Source: Paenibacillus taichungensis (GTDB lineage: Bacteria; Bacillota; Bacilli; Paenibacillales; Paenibacillaceae). From it: a DNA stretch of 64,000 bases. The position numbers were made by a program, and so were the translations under genes. The notes under the pieces are model-generated. The model worked only from the letters and a program-made list of their open reading frames with translations, made no database searches and was not told the origin of the DNA. Below, piece after piece: positions 44,282 through 55,272 of the stretch (its first letter is position 1; each line of letters opens with the position of its first letter). The stretch spans positions 121,131 through 185,130 of the forward strand of contig NZ_JABMCC010000098.1 in assembly GCF_013359905.1 (NCBI RefSeq), given 5' to 3'.

Positions 44282-46021
44282 ATGATAAAAGTTGAAAACT
44301 TATCCTTCTCATTTCCACAAAAGGAACTATATAAAAACATTTCATTTACGTTTGAAGAGGCACAACATTGTGCTTTTATCGGAACAAGCGGCAGTGGGAA
44401 AAGTACACTGATCGATATCCTGATGGATCCGGAACGATATTTGTTCGAGGGCAAGTTAGAGATAGACCCCGATTGCAGAATCGGGTATGTGAGTCAGTTT
44501 TTACAAGTAGACAAAACGAAAGAAATGACCGTTTTTGAATATATCGCAGAAGAATTCATCAAGATACAAGATGAAATTACAGCGATTTATGCGGAGATGG
44601 CCACCACATCGGATATGGATTCCCTGATGGAAAAGGTTCAATTGGCTTTGGATGCCTTCGAGGCGATGGATGGGGATAATTTCGAAAAAAACATCAATAA
44701 ACAGTTAAACCTTGCCAACCTCATGAAGCTCAAAGATCTTAGTATATCCGCCATAAGCGGCGGGGAATTCAAACTTATTCAAGTGATGAAGGAAATGCTG
44801 AATCGTCCAGACTTAATGATTATGGACGAACCCGATGTATTTTTAGACTTTGAAAATCTGAACGCACTTAAAAAATTGATTAACTCCCACAAGGGAATGC
44901 TGCTGGTCGTTACGCACAACCGGTATCTGTTGAATCATTGTTTCAACAAAATCATACACCTTGAAAACACAGAGATTCAGGAGTTTGACGGGCGATTTAT
45001 CGATTATAACTTCTCGCTGCTTCAGACTAAGATCGAGCTGCAAGAAATCGCGGTTGCTGAAGCTGAAGAAATTGAGAGATACGATCACATCATCGACAAT
45101 CTTAGAGAGATCGCCACGTATAATTCGGAAGCCTCCAGAGGCAGAGCGTTAAAAGCCAGAGTCAAGTTTCAAGAGAGATTGGAAGCACGTCGAATAAAAG
45201 AGCCCTTTGTCGATATCAAACAGCCGAATATCAGTTTTGGTATCGATAAGGAAATGGAAGAAGCTGTTGTGGTTAAAGTCAATAATTATAGCGTTTCCTT
45301 TGATGAGCTGCTTTTGGAAAATGTGAACTTTGAGATCAAATCGACAGATAAAGTAGCCCTGATTGGTTCAAATGGAACCGGGAAAACGACTTTACTCCGA
45401 GAAATCTTTAAAAACAATCAGGATTCCATTGAAATCAATGCTGATGTTAACGTGGCTTATTTATCTCAGGTTCAAGGCGAAATGCTAAAAGATTCGAATA
45501 CCATACTAAATGAATTCATAGATGCTGGGTTTCAAACGTATGATGAGATTAGATCGTATCTTCCAAACTATGGCTTTGAAGGAGAAATCCTTGATCAAAA
45601 GATTGAATCGTTATCTGGCGGAGAAAAAAACATGCTTCAATTGGCTAAAGTTTCTGCCAGTCAAGCCAGCGTATTGCTCCTAGATGAACCGACAAGCCAT
45701 TTGGACATATATACACAAATCGCATTGGAGAAAGCCATTGAAGACTACAAAGGTGCGATTCTCATGATTTCTCATGATTTCTATTCTGTTGTAAATGGTA
45801 TGGATTATGTTTTAATTATTGAGGACAAGACGATTAGCAAAATGAGTATACAAGAATTTAGAGAGATGATTTATGCGAGTCATTTTGATGAAGACTATCT
45901 AGAAAATGAACAAAAGAAAAAGTCTGTTGAGATGAAAATCGAATTGGCTTTAAAAGATACTAATTTTGAACTTGCCAAAGTTTTGGTTGATGAGCTTGAA
46001 GGGCTGATTAAGTTGCTTTAA
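44282..46021 (+). CDS. ABC-F family ATPase (ribosome-associated)
   Basis: Soluble protein of 579 residues with two ABC ATPase domains in one chain and no membrane helices. Domain 1 (about 1-225): Walker A GTSGSGKST, signature AISGGEFKLI, Walker B MIMDEPDVFLD. Inter-domain linker (about 226-310) is helical. Domain 2 (about 312-515): GSNGTGKTT, LSGGEKNML, VLLLDEPTSHLD. ABC-F proteins bind the ribosomal E site; many of this layout protect against macrolide, lincosamide, streptogramin or pleuromutilin drugs. Signature and Walker B of domain 1 differ from the usual LSGGQ and DEPTNHLD. Resistance function is inferred. Confidence 0.88.
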   Translation: MIKVENLSFSFPQKELYKNISFTFEEAQHCAFIGTSGSGKSTLIDILMDPERYLFEGKLEIDPDCRIGYVSQFLQVDKTKEMTVFEYIAEEFIKIQDEITAIYAEMATTSDMDSLMEKVQLALDAFEAMDGDNFEKNINKQLNLANLMKLKDLSISAISGGEFKLIQVMKEMLNRPDLMIMDEPDVFLDFENLNALKKLINSHKGMLLVVTHNRYLLNHCFNKIIHLENTEIQEFDGRFIDYNFSLLQTKIELQEIAVAEAEEIERYDHIIDNLREIATYNSEASRGRALKARVKFQERLEARRIKEPFVDIKQPNISFGIDKEMEEAVVVKVNNYSVSFDELLLENVNFEIKSTDKVALIGSNGTGKTTLLREIFKNNQDSIEINADVNVAYLSQVQGEMLKDSNTILNEFIDAGFQTYDEIRSYLPNYGFEGEILDQKIESLSGGEKNMLQLAKVSASQASVLLLDEPTSHLDIYTQIALEKAIEDYKGAILMISHDFYSVVNGMDYVLIIEDKTISKMSIQEFREMIYASHFDEDYLENEQKKKSVEMKIELALKDTNFELAKVLVDELEGLIKLL

Positions 46022-46045
46022 TTACAGCTCTCTGATTGAAATGAT

Positions 46046-46130
46046 TACAAGAACATTGTCCCATTGAAAGTCGCTATTTTAGCGGCTTTTTTTTATTTTA
46101 TCGGTACAAGTTCGTGTCCCGAGCTAACGA
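46046..46130 (+). repeat. Dispersed terminator repeat, copy B
   Basis: ACAAGAACATTGTCCCATTG, hairpin AAAGTCGCTATTTTAGCGGC with an eight-T run, then ATCGGTACAAGTTCGTGTCC. The core is nearly identical to copy C; it terminates the ABC-F gene. Confidence 0.78.
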
Positions 46131-46242
46131 TGATTGGCTGCTTTCATTTAATTAAAGGCAGGTTAGTGTAACTTTCAACTTTTAGATAACGTATAATTTA
46201 AACAGGATTCTAGACATGAATACATTCAATGGAGGGGCTAGA

Positions 46243-46494
46243 TTGAACAAGTATGTGTTACATATCGTTGCAAGTGTAATTTGTATATTGACACCTGCTG
46301 TTGGTCTCTTATATGGTTTGTGGGATAGCCACCAACCCAAAATAGGACCTGTCGGAGACGGGAAACCGAATTATCCTACAATACCTCAATGGATATCTAT
46401 TGTCTCTTCTTTTATCTGTGGAATAGTTAATCTACCTCTAGCCATAATTCGATACAGACAAAACATAAAGCCTAATAAAGATATTAAAAGTTAA
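46243..46494 (+). CDS. Small membrane protein of unknown function
   Basis: 83 residues from TTG 46243, which follows GGAGGGG; an upstream ATG at 46216 has no such site. Two membrane helices (about 5-23 and 50-70) are joined by a Pro/Gly-rich loop (HQPKIGPVGDGKPNYPTIPQ). No family recognised. Confidence 0.55.
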   Translation: MNKYVLHIVASVICILTPAVGLLYGLWDSHQPKIGPVGDGKPNYPTIPQWISIVSSFICGIVNLPLAIIRYRQNIKPNKDIKS

Positions 46495-46808
46495 TGCCTG
46501 TTACGCTAACGGGAGATAATCCTCAATAAGCTATCAGGCGGGTACGTTATAGTGAATGAAGCAAAATATATACTTGACTCTAGTGCATTATAGTGGGTAT
46601 TATTTCCATACATTGATGATTAGGAGAATAGACGATGTTAACTTTAGAATTAAAACAATCACACCATCATGGAAAGCGTTAATCCATCCTTTTAAAAATT
46701 GGGGATGGGTTAACGCTATTCGCGCTTACCATCCTGCGATATGTAACGCGCAGGACTTAGGTCTAGCGCGTTTTTTATTTTTGGTACAAAAGAAATGGAG
46801 GAGTAAAA

Positions 46809-47279
46809 ATGGCAATCATGACAGATTCAAGAGGTAATATTTTTTTGGAATTTATTAATATTGAGTATGATAAGGTCACAACAATTACACTGGATGCTTC
46901 ACTAACACATGCTCTAATCGTGGCGAAGTTCCAAGGAAAGTATCTCTTCATGCATAATAAGTGGAGAAAGAATTGGGAGCTGCCGGGAGGTATTATTGAA
47001 GCTGGAGAGAATGCTCAACAATGTGCAATTAGAGAATTATTTGAGGAAACCAATCAAAATATTGATACGGTTGAATTCAAAGGTTTAATGAAATTTAGAC
47101 TTCAGCCCAGTTTTCATGGACCTGAACGGACAGAGTATGGAGCTCTGTTTGTGGGTGAACTGTACCAACTTGATGATTTTGTTGAAAACGATGAAGCTTC
47201 TTCAATTATCCTTTGGGATGGTATATCAGAGATTGGTGATATCGCAGAAATAGATAGGAAGTTAATTGAATTCGTGTGA
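46809..47279 (+). CDS. NUDIX hydrolase
   Basis: Pyrophosphohydrolase of 156 residues. The Nudix box reads GGIIEAGENAQQCAIRELFE followed directly by ET, fitting GX5EX7REUXEEXGU with one change near the end. It is preceded by KNWELP. ATG 46809 follows GGAGGAG. Such enzymes hydrolyse nucleoside diphosphates linked to another group; the substrate is not evident. The last gene before a stretch of remnants. Confidence 0.9.
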   Translation: MAIMTDSRGNIFLEFINIEYDKVTTITLDASLTHALIVAKFQGKYLFMHNKWRKNWELPGGIIEAGENAQQCAIRELFEETNQNIDTVEFKGLMKFRLQPSFHGPERTEYGALFVGELYQLDDFVENDEASSIILWDGISEIGDIAEIDRKLIEFV

Positions 47280-47502
47280 TACGAACACGGCCTTAAACTT
47301 GCCGTTACAGGCAGAGTGGAGAACCAGTCGGTATCTCAATGGAATTGCGCTTCATGATGAACGTAATAAAGAAGCAATTTAATCCGTGATTTCTCTTAAT
47401 CTCAGAAAATCGAAATGTTCGTTATGATCAACCCAGATGAAGAGAAAATAAAGCTGCAAAAGTCGGTTGATAAACTTGTTTAAAATTGAATCTTTAATGT
47501 CG
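47280..47502. other. Intergenic remnant stretch
   Basis: A short open piece ends EEKIKLQKSVDKLV before a stop near 47484. It looks like the tail of an unknown coding sequence. No intact gene was found between the NUDIX gene and the AraC gene apart from repeat copy C. Confidence 0.35.
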
Positions 47503-47570
47503 AGGTACAAAAACATTATTACATTGAAAGTCGCTATTTTAGCGGCTTTTTTTTACATTATCGGTACAAC
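47503..47570 (+). repeat. Dispersed terminator repeat, copy C
   Basis: GGTACAAAAACATTATTACA, then AAAGTCGCTATTTTAGCGGC with a T run and TTATCGGTACAA. It shares more than 30 contiguous bases with copy B. Confidence 0.78.
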
Positions 47571-47674
47571 TGAAAACCGCATGTCTAAATCCAATGATAA
47601 GAACATGTTGGCAATTTGAGGCCGAAGATTAAACGTGAAGAGCTTGAAAGCTTCCTCGCAAATAGCGGATTTGG

Positions 47675-48547
47675 CTATTCATAATAAATGGCCTCGTAAG
47701 GAAACTCTAACTTATTCATGCGATACTCTTTAGGCGACATGGACATATATTGCCGAAAAACTTTGCCGAAATAGCTGGGACTCTCAAAACCGCATTGTTG
47801 GCCAATTTGGGAAATCGGGAGTTCCGTTGTACGGAGTAGTCGGATTGCAACCTCAATGCGTCTGTCCTTGAGATAGGCTAGCGGTGATGTTTTCTCAGAT
47901 TTCTGGAATAATCTGCACAAATAGTGTTTATTGATATCGCAGTGGCTGGCCAGCAGATCCAGCGTCAATGGAGCTGCATAATTCTCTCGGATGAATTTTT
48001 TACATTTCTCGATCGTTGTTATTGAAAGGGCCCCGATATCCTTCTCCGCATCCCGACTTGTCTGCACTAGGATAAGCAACAACCGATAGATTTGCTCGGA
48101 CAAGCGATACTTGTCCGTAACTTTCTCTTGATGAATCAAATGGATAATTTGCCATAACTCTTGAATCAAAGGGGAGTCCGCGTTTCGTCGAATGACATGT
48201 CCCTCATTTTCGTGGATCATATCCCAAATTCGGTTGGCTTCATCCCCTCGAATGTTTATCCATATAAACTCCCATGGTTCGTTGTTCTCTTGTTTATAGT
48301 AATAGCAATGTTCTCCGGAGATTTTAACAAGTAGTGCATGTCCCTTCGGTAAAGGAATCGTTTGATTTTCAATATCCAGATAACCCTGACCATTAAGCGT
48401 GTATTGAAAAACAACATGCCCCGGGTCCGGTCTATTGTCACTTGGACAACGATATTCCTCGCTTGAGACGATCTGCCATCCAATAGAGTCAAGTGTCATG
48501 ATTGATGTATCGTCATTACGAAAAGCATAAGAGACCGTATGAACCAT
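47675..48547 (-). CDS. AraC family regulator beside rhamnogalacturonan enzyme
   Basis: Transcription factor of 290 residues. The N-terminal part (about 40-130) is a cupin-like sensor (HVVFQYTLNGQGYLDIENQT; GHALLVKISGEHCYYY). The AraC DNA-binding domain (about 185-282) has LTLDLLASHCDINKHYLCRLF and ISQIGQQCGFESPSYFGKVFRQY. It is divergent from the 2129-residue secreted pectin enzyme, so it probably activates that gene in response to a rhamnogalacturonan product. Confidence 0.88.
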   Translation of the reverse strand: MVHTVSYAFRNDDTSIMTLDSIGWQIVSSEEYRCPSDNRPDPGHVVFQYTLNGQGYLDIENQTIPLPKGHALLVKISGEHCYYYKQENNEPWEFIWINIRGDEANRIWDMIHENEGHVIRRNADSPLIQELWQIIHLIHQEKVTDKYRLSEQIYRLLLILVQTSRDAEKDIGALSITTIEKCKKFIRENYAAPLTLDLLASHCDINKHYLCRLFQKSEKTSPLAYLKDRRIEVAIRLLRTTELPISQIGQQCGFESPSYFGKVFRQYMSMSPKEYRMNKLEFPYEAIYYE

Positions 48548-48638
48548 ACTTTCATCCCCTGCCTAAAAAAGTCAATTATATTATATAATACGTCACATTT
48601 TTTAGATTGTCTGTCTTTTTTTAGAGCTGTAAGATAAA

Positions 48639-48652
48639 TGTAAGCGGTAACA
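48639..48652 (+). promoter_or_regulatory. cre site before rhamnogalacturonan lyase gene
   Basis: TGTAAGCGGTAACA matches every fixed position of the CcpA operator consensus. It lies 103 bases before the start codon, in the divergent promoter region shared with the AraC gene. Confidence 0.7.
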
Positions 48653-48754
48653 TATAAAAGGGGGTGACTGTAGTTTGTGTTCATTTGACAACCAGAAGAG
48701 CAGATCGAACTTGTGATTCTAAAATGATTTTTTCGATAAGGAGGACTTAATCCG

Positions 48755-51700
48755 ATGAACCGAAGAACTGTTTTCATCCAGAAATCGATATTTGTATCTT
48801 TATTAGCGCTCCTTATGGTTATCTCACTGGTCATACCCCCGGCGCCGGTGCGTGCAGAGTCACCAAGTAGCAGTAGCCTACCGGGTCGCCAAGGAGAATA
48901 TCTTAACCGGGGTCTGGTTGCGGTTCTTGTAGACAATGGTGTTTTTTTAAGCTGGAGGTATTTAAATAATGATCCTGATGATATCTCTTTCAATATATAT
49001 AAAAACGGAACCAAAGTGAACGCATCGCCCATAAGCGACGTGACGAACTATGTGGACACCACTGGTTTCGACAGCTCGCAGTACCAAATATCCACTATCG
49101 TTGCGGGAAAGGAGCAAATGCTACCGGAGGTTGTATCGGTCTGGCATAATGATTATTTGCCTATTCCGCTGGATAAACCGGCTGACGGTCGGACCAAAGA
49201 CGGTGGAACCTATACGTATTATGCAGGTGACGCATCTGTAGCTGACTTGGACGGCGACGGCGAATATGAAATCGTCTTTCTGTGGAGTCCGAGCAATTCC
49301 AAGGACAATTCGCAGGCAGGTTATACCGGCAATGTGTATATCGATGCCATCAAAATGGACGGTACAAAGCTGTGGAGGATTGACCTGGGAGTTAACATCC
49401 GTGCCGGAGCGCACTACACGCAATTAATGGTGTATGACCTTGATGGCAACGGAAAGGCCGAAGTTGTGGTCAAGACGGCGGACGGCACGAAGGACGGCCA
49501 AGGCACGGTCATTGGTGACGGCACGAAAGATTACCGTAACGAGAGTGGATACATACTGTCAGGGCCTGAGTATCTCACACTGTTTGACGGTGAGACCGGC
49601 GCGGCCGTATCCACCGTCAATTATGATCCGCCAAGAGGCAACGTCAGTGATTGGGGTGACGGCTATGGCAACCGTGTAGATCGGTTCCTTGGTGCCATCG
49701 CTTATCTGGATGGCACGAAGCCAAGTGTTGTGATGAGCCGGGGTTATTATACCCGCACTGTGCTTGTTGCTTATGATTATGTTGGTGGGGAACTCGTCAA
49801 GCGCTGGACGTTCGACACAAACGAAGCAGGAAAACAATATGAAGGACAGGGCAATCATAATCTAAGTGTGCTGGATGTCGACAATGACGGCAAGGACGAA
49901 ATCATGTTTGGCGCTCTAGCCATAGACGATGACGGCAGCTTGCTGTACAGCACCGGACTCGGCCACGGCGATGCCATGCACGCCGGTCAGCTCGATCCAA
50001 ACCGAGAGGGCTATCAGATGGTAAGCGTGCATGAGCATTCAGATGCTGCATACGGACTGGAGATGCGCGATGCGGCAACAGGTGAAATCCTCTGGGGGGA
50101 GAAAACAGGTTTTGACACCGGTCGCGGGATGTCGGCGGATATTGATCCGAACTATCCGGGATACGAATCATGGGCCACAACCATTACCAACGGGCAGAGC
50201 GTTCCCGTAACCAATACCTATTCGGCTGCCGGAGAGGCTATCTACACGGTGGACGAAGGGCCCGAAACCGCCAATTTCGCCATCTGGTGGGACGGAGATC
50301 TTCAGCGTGAGCTGTTTGACCATGAGTGGGATAACAGTACAGCCAAAGGTATCCCGCTCATTTATAAATGGGATTACGAAAACAAAAAGCTAAATGAAAT
50401 CTTCCGAGCGACCGGTACGTTAACGAACAACCATACCAAAGGAAATCCGGCGCTTCAGGCGGACATTCTGGGCGACTGGCGTGAGGAAATTCTGCTGCGA
50501 AGCGAAGATAGTTCGGAGTATCGTCTCTATACAACGACCATTCCTACAGACTATCGCATTCCTACGCTGATGCAGGACCCTGTGTATCGACTTGGCGTAG
50601 CCTGGCAAAATGTAGCCTACAACCAGCCGCCTCATACCGGCTTTTATCTTGGAGCGGAAGCTACCTCATTCCCTAAAGCCGATCTGACGCTGACTCGCGA
50701 TGCAGAAATGCCAGAGCCGGTCTATCGCTTTAATTTCGGAACAGAGACTGCATCGGGAAGTACGAACATACAGGATACGCTCTACGCGCAAAATCCAGGA
50801 TACGGGTTCGTGGATACAACCGGTGTTACCGTAGGAGCAAATGAGGTTTCGGTTGCGACAGGTACGACATTTGCTGTTGACCTGCCAAATGCCAACTATA
50901 AGGTTACACTACGTTTGGGCAACGATACGCATGACTCAAACGTCGGGGTCAAATCCGAATTTGTGCAAAAGCTCGCCGTAACGAATGTGGCAGCCGGAGC
51001 ACCGCTGGAGTATTCCTATGATGTTGCATTGGTGGATGGGCAGCTCGATTTCCTCTTCACCGGTACAGCCATAGACATCCAGGATATCCTCATTGAGAAA
51101 TATCCAGAGAAAGTGGCCGGTGCGGCAACAACGATCTATATGGCCGGTGATTCAACCATGCAATCTTACAGTGAAATGCAGGCTCCTCAAGAAGGGTGGG
51201 GCCAGCAGTTCGGACGTTATTTCTCGAATGGGGCAGTCATCGTGAATGATGCAATCGGTGGCCGAAGCAGCAAATCGTTTATGGTAGACGGCCGTCTGGA
51301 CACGATCCTGCAGCGAATCAAACCGGGGGACTTCTTCTTCATTTCCTTTGGTCATAACGACGCGAGTGTAGGGATACCGGATCGGTATGCATCACCGGAG
51401 GACTATAAGATTTACTTGGCTCGTTATGTAAACGGTGCCAAACAGCGCGGCGCTACACCGGTATTACTCACTCCGGTTGGACGCAGAGATTTCAATACGG
51501 TGACTCAGGAATTCAACGTCAGCTTCCCGGCATACGTGCAGGCTGCCAAAGAAGTGGCGGAGGAGCTTGACGTGCCACTTATTGATCTGAGCAAGTTAAG
51601 TATTGCGTACTATGACAAAATTGGTAATACAGCTACGGAGAAAGTGTTCCTTTATGCTAATCCGGGTGAATATCCAAAATATCCGAATGGGATCAACGAT

Positions 51701-54700
51701 AATACCCATTTCAGCAGCTATGGTGCGAAGAAAATTGCCGGACTCGTTGCTGGTGCGGTCAAAGACATGGAGCTGAGCATTTCTTCGCTGGTCATCGACC
51801 CGGATATTTCCGAACCCGAACCAGAGCCGGAAATCCAGCTATATGAGGAGGATTTTGAAGGCGATGCTGCCGACTACCAGTATGCGATGGTTAATGCCAC
51901 TGGTATTGCAGGAACCATGACCGGAACGGTCGTTGAACAGTCTGGAAATAAGGTACTGTCCGTCACGGGGTCAGGATCGGGCAATCGGGCCAAGGTATTC
52001 CGTCTGTTCGATGCCGTAAACGGCGATCAGGTGAAAGTGAACTTTGACTGGCAATCCGGTAATGTGAGTGCCTATCCGTCAGAAGGTCATCTCACAGTAC
52101 AGGATTCTAACGAGAATGCCCTTTTCACGCTGTATACGAAAACCGGAAGCACCAAAATTCATTATTTTGTCGGTGCATATAATCCGGACTACGGTACGGG
52201 CGATACGGCCATACCCGAAGGGGGAACGGCTACAGAGATTTCCAAGAACCAGTGGGTCGATGTGGATGCAACCGTTAATTTTGCCAAGAAAACACTGGAT
52301 CTGACATTGACGAATCTGGCGGATCCGACAGTTACACAAACGATCAAAGATATCCCGCTGAGTTCCGGTGTATATGCGGACAACGTCAGAGCCATTCGGT
52401 TCCTAGGGACGAGAAAAGGCGGTGGAGGCACGTTGAACTGGACTACGCAGATCGACAACGTGCGAATTGAAGGCACGGAGCTTCCTTCGGAGGGCGGCGA
52501 TCAAGCTGCCTTAATCGCTCTGTACGATGAGATCAAAGCACTTGATCTGTCGGAATATACAGAAGCATCGAAGGCAGTGGTGAACCGGGCTTTGGCAGCT
52601 GCAGAAGCGATATTCAATACGGAAGCCACCCAAGCTCAAGTTGACCATGCATTTAACATGTTAACTGTGGCGAAAGATTCATTGACAAGTGAACCGGGCG
52701 AAAAGATTAGCGAATACAAATTTGATTTTGGTTCCGGCGGCACTGCCGAAGGATACACCAAGGTAGATGCCAAAAGAGCGTATATTGAAGGTAATGGGTA
52801 TGGCTTTTCCGATACTACGCTAACCAAAGATGAGAACCGGGAAACCGGAGATGCGCTCAAGGAGGATTTCACACGGGTAAACGGCACCTCCTTCCTGGTG
52901 GAAATGGAGCCGGCCAATTACCGGGTAACGATGACCATCGGGGATGCCCAAGAATCGACCAGCGCGAATGTCGTTGTAGAGCAGATGACGAAGCTTCCGC
53001 TCACAACCATTGCCAAGGGCGAATTCAAAGAAATTACGTATGACATTGCTCTGATCGATGGCGTCTTTAATTTCGACTTCACCGGAAATGCACCGAAGAT
53101 CAATGCACTGAAACTGGAGCGCCTGCCAGATAACAGCGCAAGCGATGAACCTGTAATTTATTTGGCTAGTGATTCCACCGTGGCCAATTACGCGGAGAAT
53201 TATCGTCCGCAAGCGGGTTGGGGCGAAACGTTGGGAAGATATTTTGATCAGAATGAGGTAAGCATTGATAACCGGGCAGTTGGAGGATTGAGCAGCAAAA
53301 CCTTCCTGGTCGGCGGATATCTCAATGATATTTTGCTCGACATTCATGAAGGCGATTATCTGTTCATGCAGTGGTCTCATAACGATTCCACGCCGTCACG
53401 TCCGGAGCGTTATCTTACACCCGAGCAGTTTAAAGTATATTTGAAAGAATACATTAACGGTGCTGTGCAGAGAGGTGCAATTCCGGTTCTGGTCACGCCA
53501 GTGAACCGTCGTGATTTTACCGGAGAGGTGCTGAACAGGAGCTTCCCGGAATACGTACAGGCGATGAAAGAAACGGCGCAGGAAACGGAAACACTCATCA
53601 TTGATCTGAACCAGGCCAGTTGGGAACATTTCCAGGAGCTTGGCACAGAAGGAACCAAATCGATATTCATGTGGGTAGGTACAACAGAGGACAATACGCA
53701 TTTGCAGATGAACGGTGCAATCAAGGTAGCCGAACTCGTGGCACGTCTTGTGAAAGATTTGAATATACCGTTATCTGATTTTGTCACGCTGGAAGGGGAG
53801 TCACCTGATCAGGAAGCCCCGCATACTACGGCAAATGTGGAAGGAGAAGCCCAGAACGACTGGTATACGACTCCAGTACAAGTAACCTTCACAGCAACCG
53901 ATGAAGATTCCGAAATCGAAGGGACCTATTATCAAATCAATGGTGGCGAAACGGTGAGTGGTACGCAGTTGACCCTAACTGAAGAAGGAACACATACCAT
54001 CACCTACTGGAGCGTCGATGTTGACGGTAACAAAGAGAGTGAACAGTCTTTGTCTGTATCCATTGATCTCGTACCTCCAACCATTGAAATTCATGGTCAA
54101 ACCGAGTACACCATTGATCAACACGTGGAAATTGGCTATACAGCCTCCGATACGGTATCCGGTGTGGCAGAACCGACGGGTGTGCTCCTGGACACTCCGG
54201 CGTATACACTTGAACCCGGCCTGAACCAGGTTACGGCAACCGTCTCCGATTTGGCTGGCTGGGAACAGACGATAGAATATAGTTTCGGGGTTATTGCTAC
54301 GTTCGACAGTCTGATCAATCTGACCAATTCCTTTGCGGATGAATCGATAGATCCTAATGCCGGTATTCTTGCTGATCAGCTTGCGAACACCTTACAGCAA
54401 GCAAGCCAGGCAGCAAACGATCATGAAGGAGCAAAGGCGCGTCAACTGCTTGTAGCCTACGGTAATGACGTTCAAGCAGCTAGAGGAACCGTATTTACGG
54501 ATGAGCAGGCAAATGTGCTGCTTAAGTGGGAAGAATGGCTCAAGCAGGCAACCCCACTAGCAAACGGGGCCCCTGGCACTCCGGTGTTATCTGACAATAA
54601 CGGTTACGACACAGGGCTCAAAGACGGAGACTATACTGTAACGATGAATTTATGGTGGGGCAATAACGGCAATCAGTTCAAATTGTATGAGAATGGTGAG

Positions 54701-55144
54701 TTGATCAAGGAAATTTCTCTGGTCGATCAATCCCCATCCGCCCAGTCTGTTAAAGTTGATATAATTGGAAAGAAAAATGGTACCTATATTTATACCGGTG
54801 AATTGATCAATGCACTGGGTACGACCACGAGTGTTCCGCTGACAGTCATCGTCACGGATGCTTCCCCGGGGCAATCTGTTCTGTCGAATGACAACTGGGA
54901 TGGAGACGGTAACTATAATGTCACCATGAATCTGTGGTGGGGAACGAACGCAACCGAATACGAACTTTACGAAAATGGTGTTTTGATCGACACACAATCA
55001 CTACAATCCCGTACACCTAGTGCACAGTCTGCGGTTACCGCAATCTCTGGAAGGGTACCTGGAATCTATGAGTATGAAGCTATACTTCGTAATTCTTCAG
55101 GGGAAACCAGATCATCCAAATTAAATGTGACGGTACGAGAGTAA
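48755..55144 (+). CDS. Secreted rhamnogalacturonan lyase (PL11) fused to two SGNH esterases
   Basis: Very large extracellular enzyme of 2129 residues; PL11 lyases alone are about 600. A signal peptide ends VRA-ES (about 34). PL11 beta-propeller lyase: about 40-640, with repeated [16 protein letters not shown] calcium loops. First malectin-like module: about 653-782. SGNH esterase 1: about 792-1010, Ser800 in AGDST, GHND, Asp982/His985 in DNTH. Jelly-roll module: about 1029-1245. FIVAR-like helices: about 1250-1312. Second malectin-like module: about 1321-1460. SGNH esterase 2: about 1467-1685, Ser1474 in ASDST, Asp1646/His1649. Then two Ig-like domains, a FIMAH-like helical domain (about 1855-1940) and two similar C-terminal modules (about 1945-2129, each with VTMNLWWG). 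It should cut the rhamnogalacturonan I backbone and remove acetyl groups. Confidence 0.9.
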   Translation: MNRRTVFIQKSIFVSLLALLMVISLVIPPAPVRAESPSSSSLPGRQGEYLNRGLVAVLVDNGVFLSWRYLNNDPDDISFNIYKNGTKVNASPISDVTNYVDTTGFDSSQYQISTIVAGKEQMLPEVVSVWHNDYLPIPLDKPADGRTKDGGTYTYYAGDASVADLDGDGEYEIVFLWSPSNSKDNSQAGYTGNVYIDAIKMDGTKLWRIDLGVNIRAGAHYTQLMVYDLDGNGKAEVVVKTADGTKDGQGTVIGDGTKDYRNESGYILSGPEYLTLFDGETGAAVSTVNYDPPRGNVSDWGDGYGNRVDRFLGAIAYLDGTKPSVVMSRGYYTRTVLVAYDYVGGELVKRWTFDTNEAGKQYEGQGNHNLSVLDVDNDGKDEIMFGALAIDDDGSLLYSTGLGHGDAMHAGQLDPNREGYQMVSVHEHSDAAYGLEMRDAATGEILWGEKTGFDTGRGMSADIDPNYPGYESWATTITNGQSVPVTNTYSAAGEAIYTVDEGPETANFAIWWDGDLQRELFDHEWDNSTAKGIPLIYKWDYENKKLNEIFRATGTLTNNHTKGNPALQADILGDWREEILLRSEDSSEYRLYTTTIPTDYRIPTLMQDPVYRLGVAWQNVAYNQPPHTGFYLGAEATSFPKADLTLTRDAEMPEPVYRFNFGTETASGSTNIQDTLYAQNPGYGFVDTTGVTVGANEVSVATGTTFAVDLPNANYKVTLRLGNDTHDSNVGVKSEFVQKLAVTNVAAGAPLEYSYDVALVDGQLDFLFTGTAIDIQDILIEKYPEKVAGAATTIYMAGDSTMQSYSEMQAPQEGWGQQFGRYFSNGAVIVNDAIGGRSSKSFMVDGRLDTILQRIKPGDFFFISFGHNDASVGIPDRYASPEDYKIYLARYVNGAKQRGATPVLLTPVGRRDFNTVTQEFNVSFPAYVQAAKEVAEELDVPLIDLSKLSIAYYDKIGNTATEKVFLYANPGEYPKYPNGINDNTHFSSYGAKKIAGLVAGAVKDMELSISSLVIDPDISEPEPEPEIQLYEEDFEGDAADYQYAMVNATGIAGTMTGTVVEQSGNKVLSVTGSGSGNRAKVFRLFDAVNGDQVKVNFDWQSGNVSAYPSEGHLTVQDSNENALFTLYTKTGSTKIHYFVGAYNPDYGTGDTAIPEGGTATEISKNQWVDVDATVNFAKKTLDLTLTNLADPTVTQTIKDIPLSSGVYADNVRAIRFLGTRKGGGGTLNWTTQIDNVRIEGTELPSEGGDQAALIALYDEIKALDLSEYTEASKAVVNRALAAAEAIFNTEATQAQVDHAFNMLTVAKDSLTSEPGEKISEYKFDFGSGGTAEGYTKVDAKRAYIEGNGYGFSDTTLTKDENRETGDALKEDFTRVNGTSFLVEMEPANYRVTMTIGDAQESTSANVVVEQMTKLPLTTIAKGEFKEITYDIALIDGVFNFDFTGNAPKINALKLERLPDNSASDEPVIYLASDSTVANYAENYRPQAGWGETLGRYFDQNEVSIDNRAVGGLSSKTFLVGGYLNDILLDIHEGDYLFMQWSHNDSTPSRPERYLTPEQFKVYLKEYINGAVQRGAIPVLVTPVNRRDFTGEVLNRSFPEYVQAMKETAQETETLIIDLNQASWEHFQELGTEGTKSIFMWVGTTEDNTHLQMNGAIKVAELVARLVKDLNIPLSDFVTLEGESPDQEAPHTTANVEGEAQNDWYTTPVQVTFTATDEDSEIEGTYYQINGGETVSGTQLTLTEEGTHTITYWSVDVDGNKESEQSLSVSIDLVPPTIEIHGQTEYTIDQHVEIGYTASDTVSGVAEPTGVLLDTPAYTLEPGLNQVTATVSDLAGWEQTIEYSFGVIATFDSLINLTNSFADESIDPNAGILADQLANTLQQASQAANDHEGAKARQLLVAYGNDVQAARGTVFTDEQANVLLKWEEWLKQATPLANGAPGTPVLSDNNGYDTGLKDGDYTVTMNLWWGNNGNQFKLYENGELIKEISLVDQSPSAQSVKVDIIGKKNGTYIYTGELINALGTTTSVPLTVIVTDASPGQSVLSNDNWDGDGNYNVTMNLWWGTNATEYELYENGVLIDTQSLQSRTPSAQSAVTAISGRVPGIYEYEAILRNSSGETRSSKLNVTVRE

Positions 55145-55207
55145 GCTGAAATGTTTGAGGCATTCCATTAACATTAAGTGATTAGAAACGAAGTAAGGTA
55201 AGTATAT

Positions 55208-55252
55208 AAAAAGTGCTATTCCTCATCATTTTGAGGAGTAGCACTTTTGTTT
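55208..55252. terminator. Bidirectional terminator
   Basis: AAAAGTGCTATTCCTCA...TTGAGGAGTAGCACTTTT long stem followed by GTTT; serves the lyase gene and the convergent serine hydrolase gene. Confidence 0.85.
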
Positions 55253-55272
55253 ATTTTGAGAAATTGAAACGG

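Noticed and set aside
46556..46837. 93-codon forward frame before the NUDIX gene
   Set aside because: Overlaps the NUDIX start, has no ribosome binding site and contains hairpin-rich sequence.
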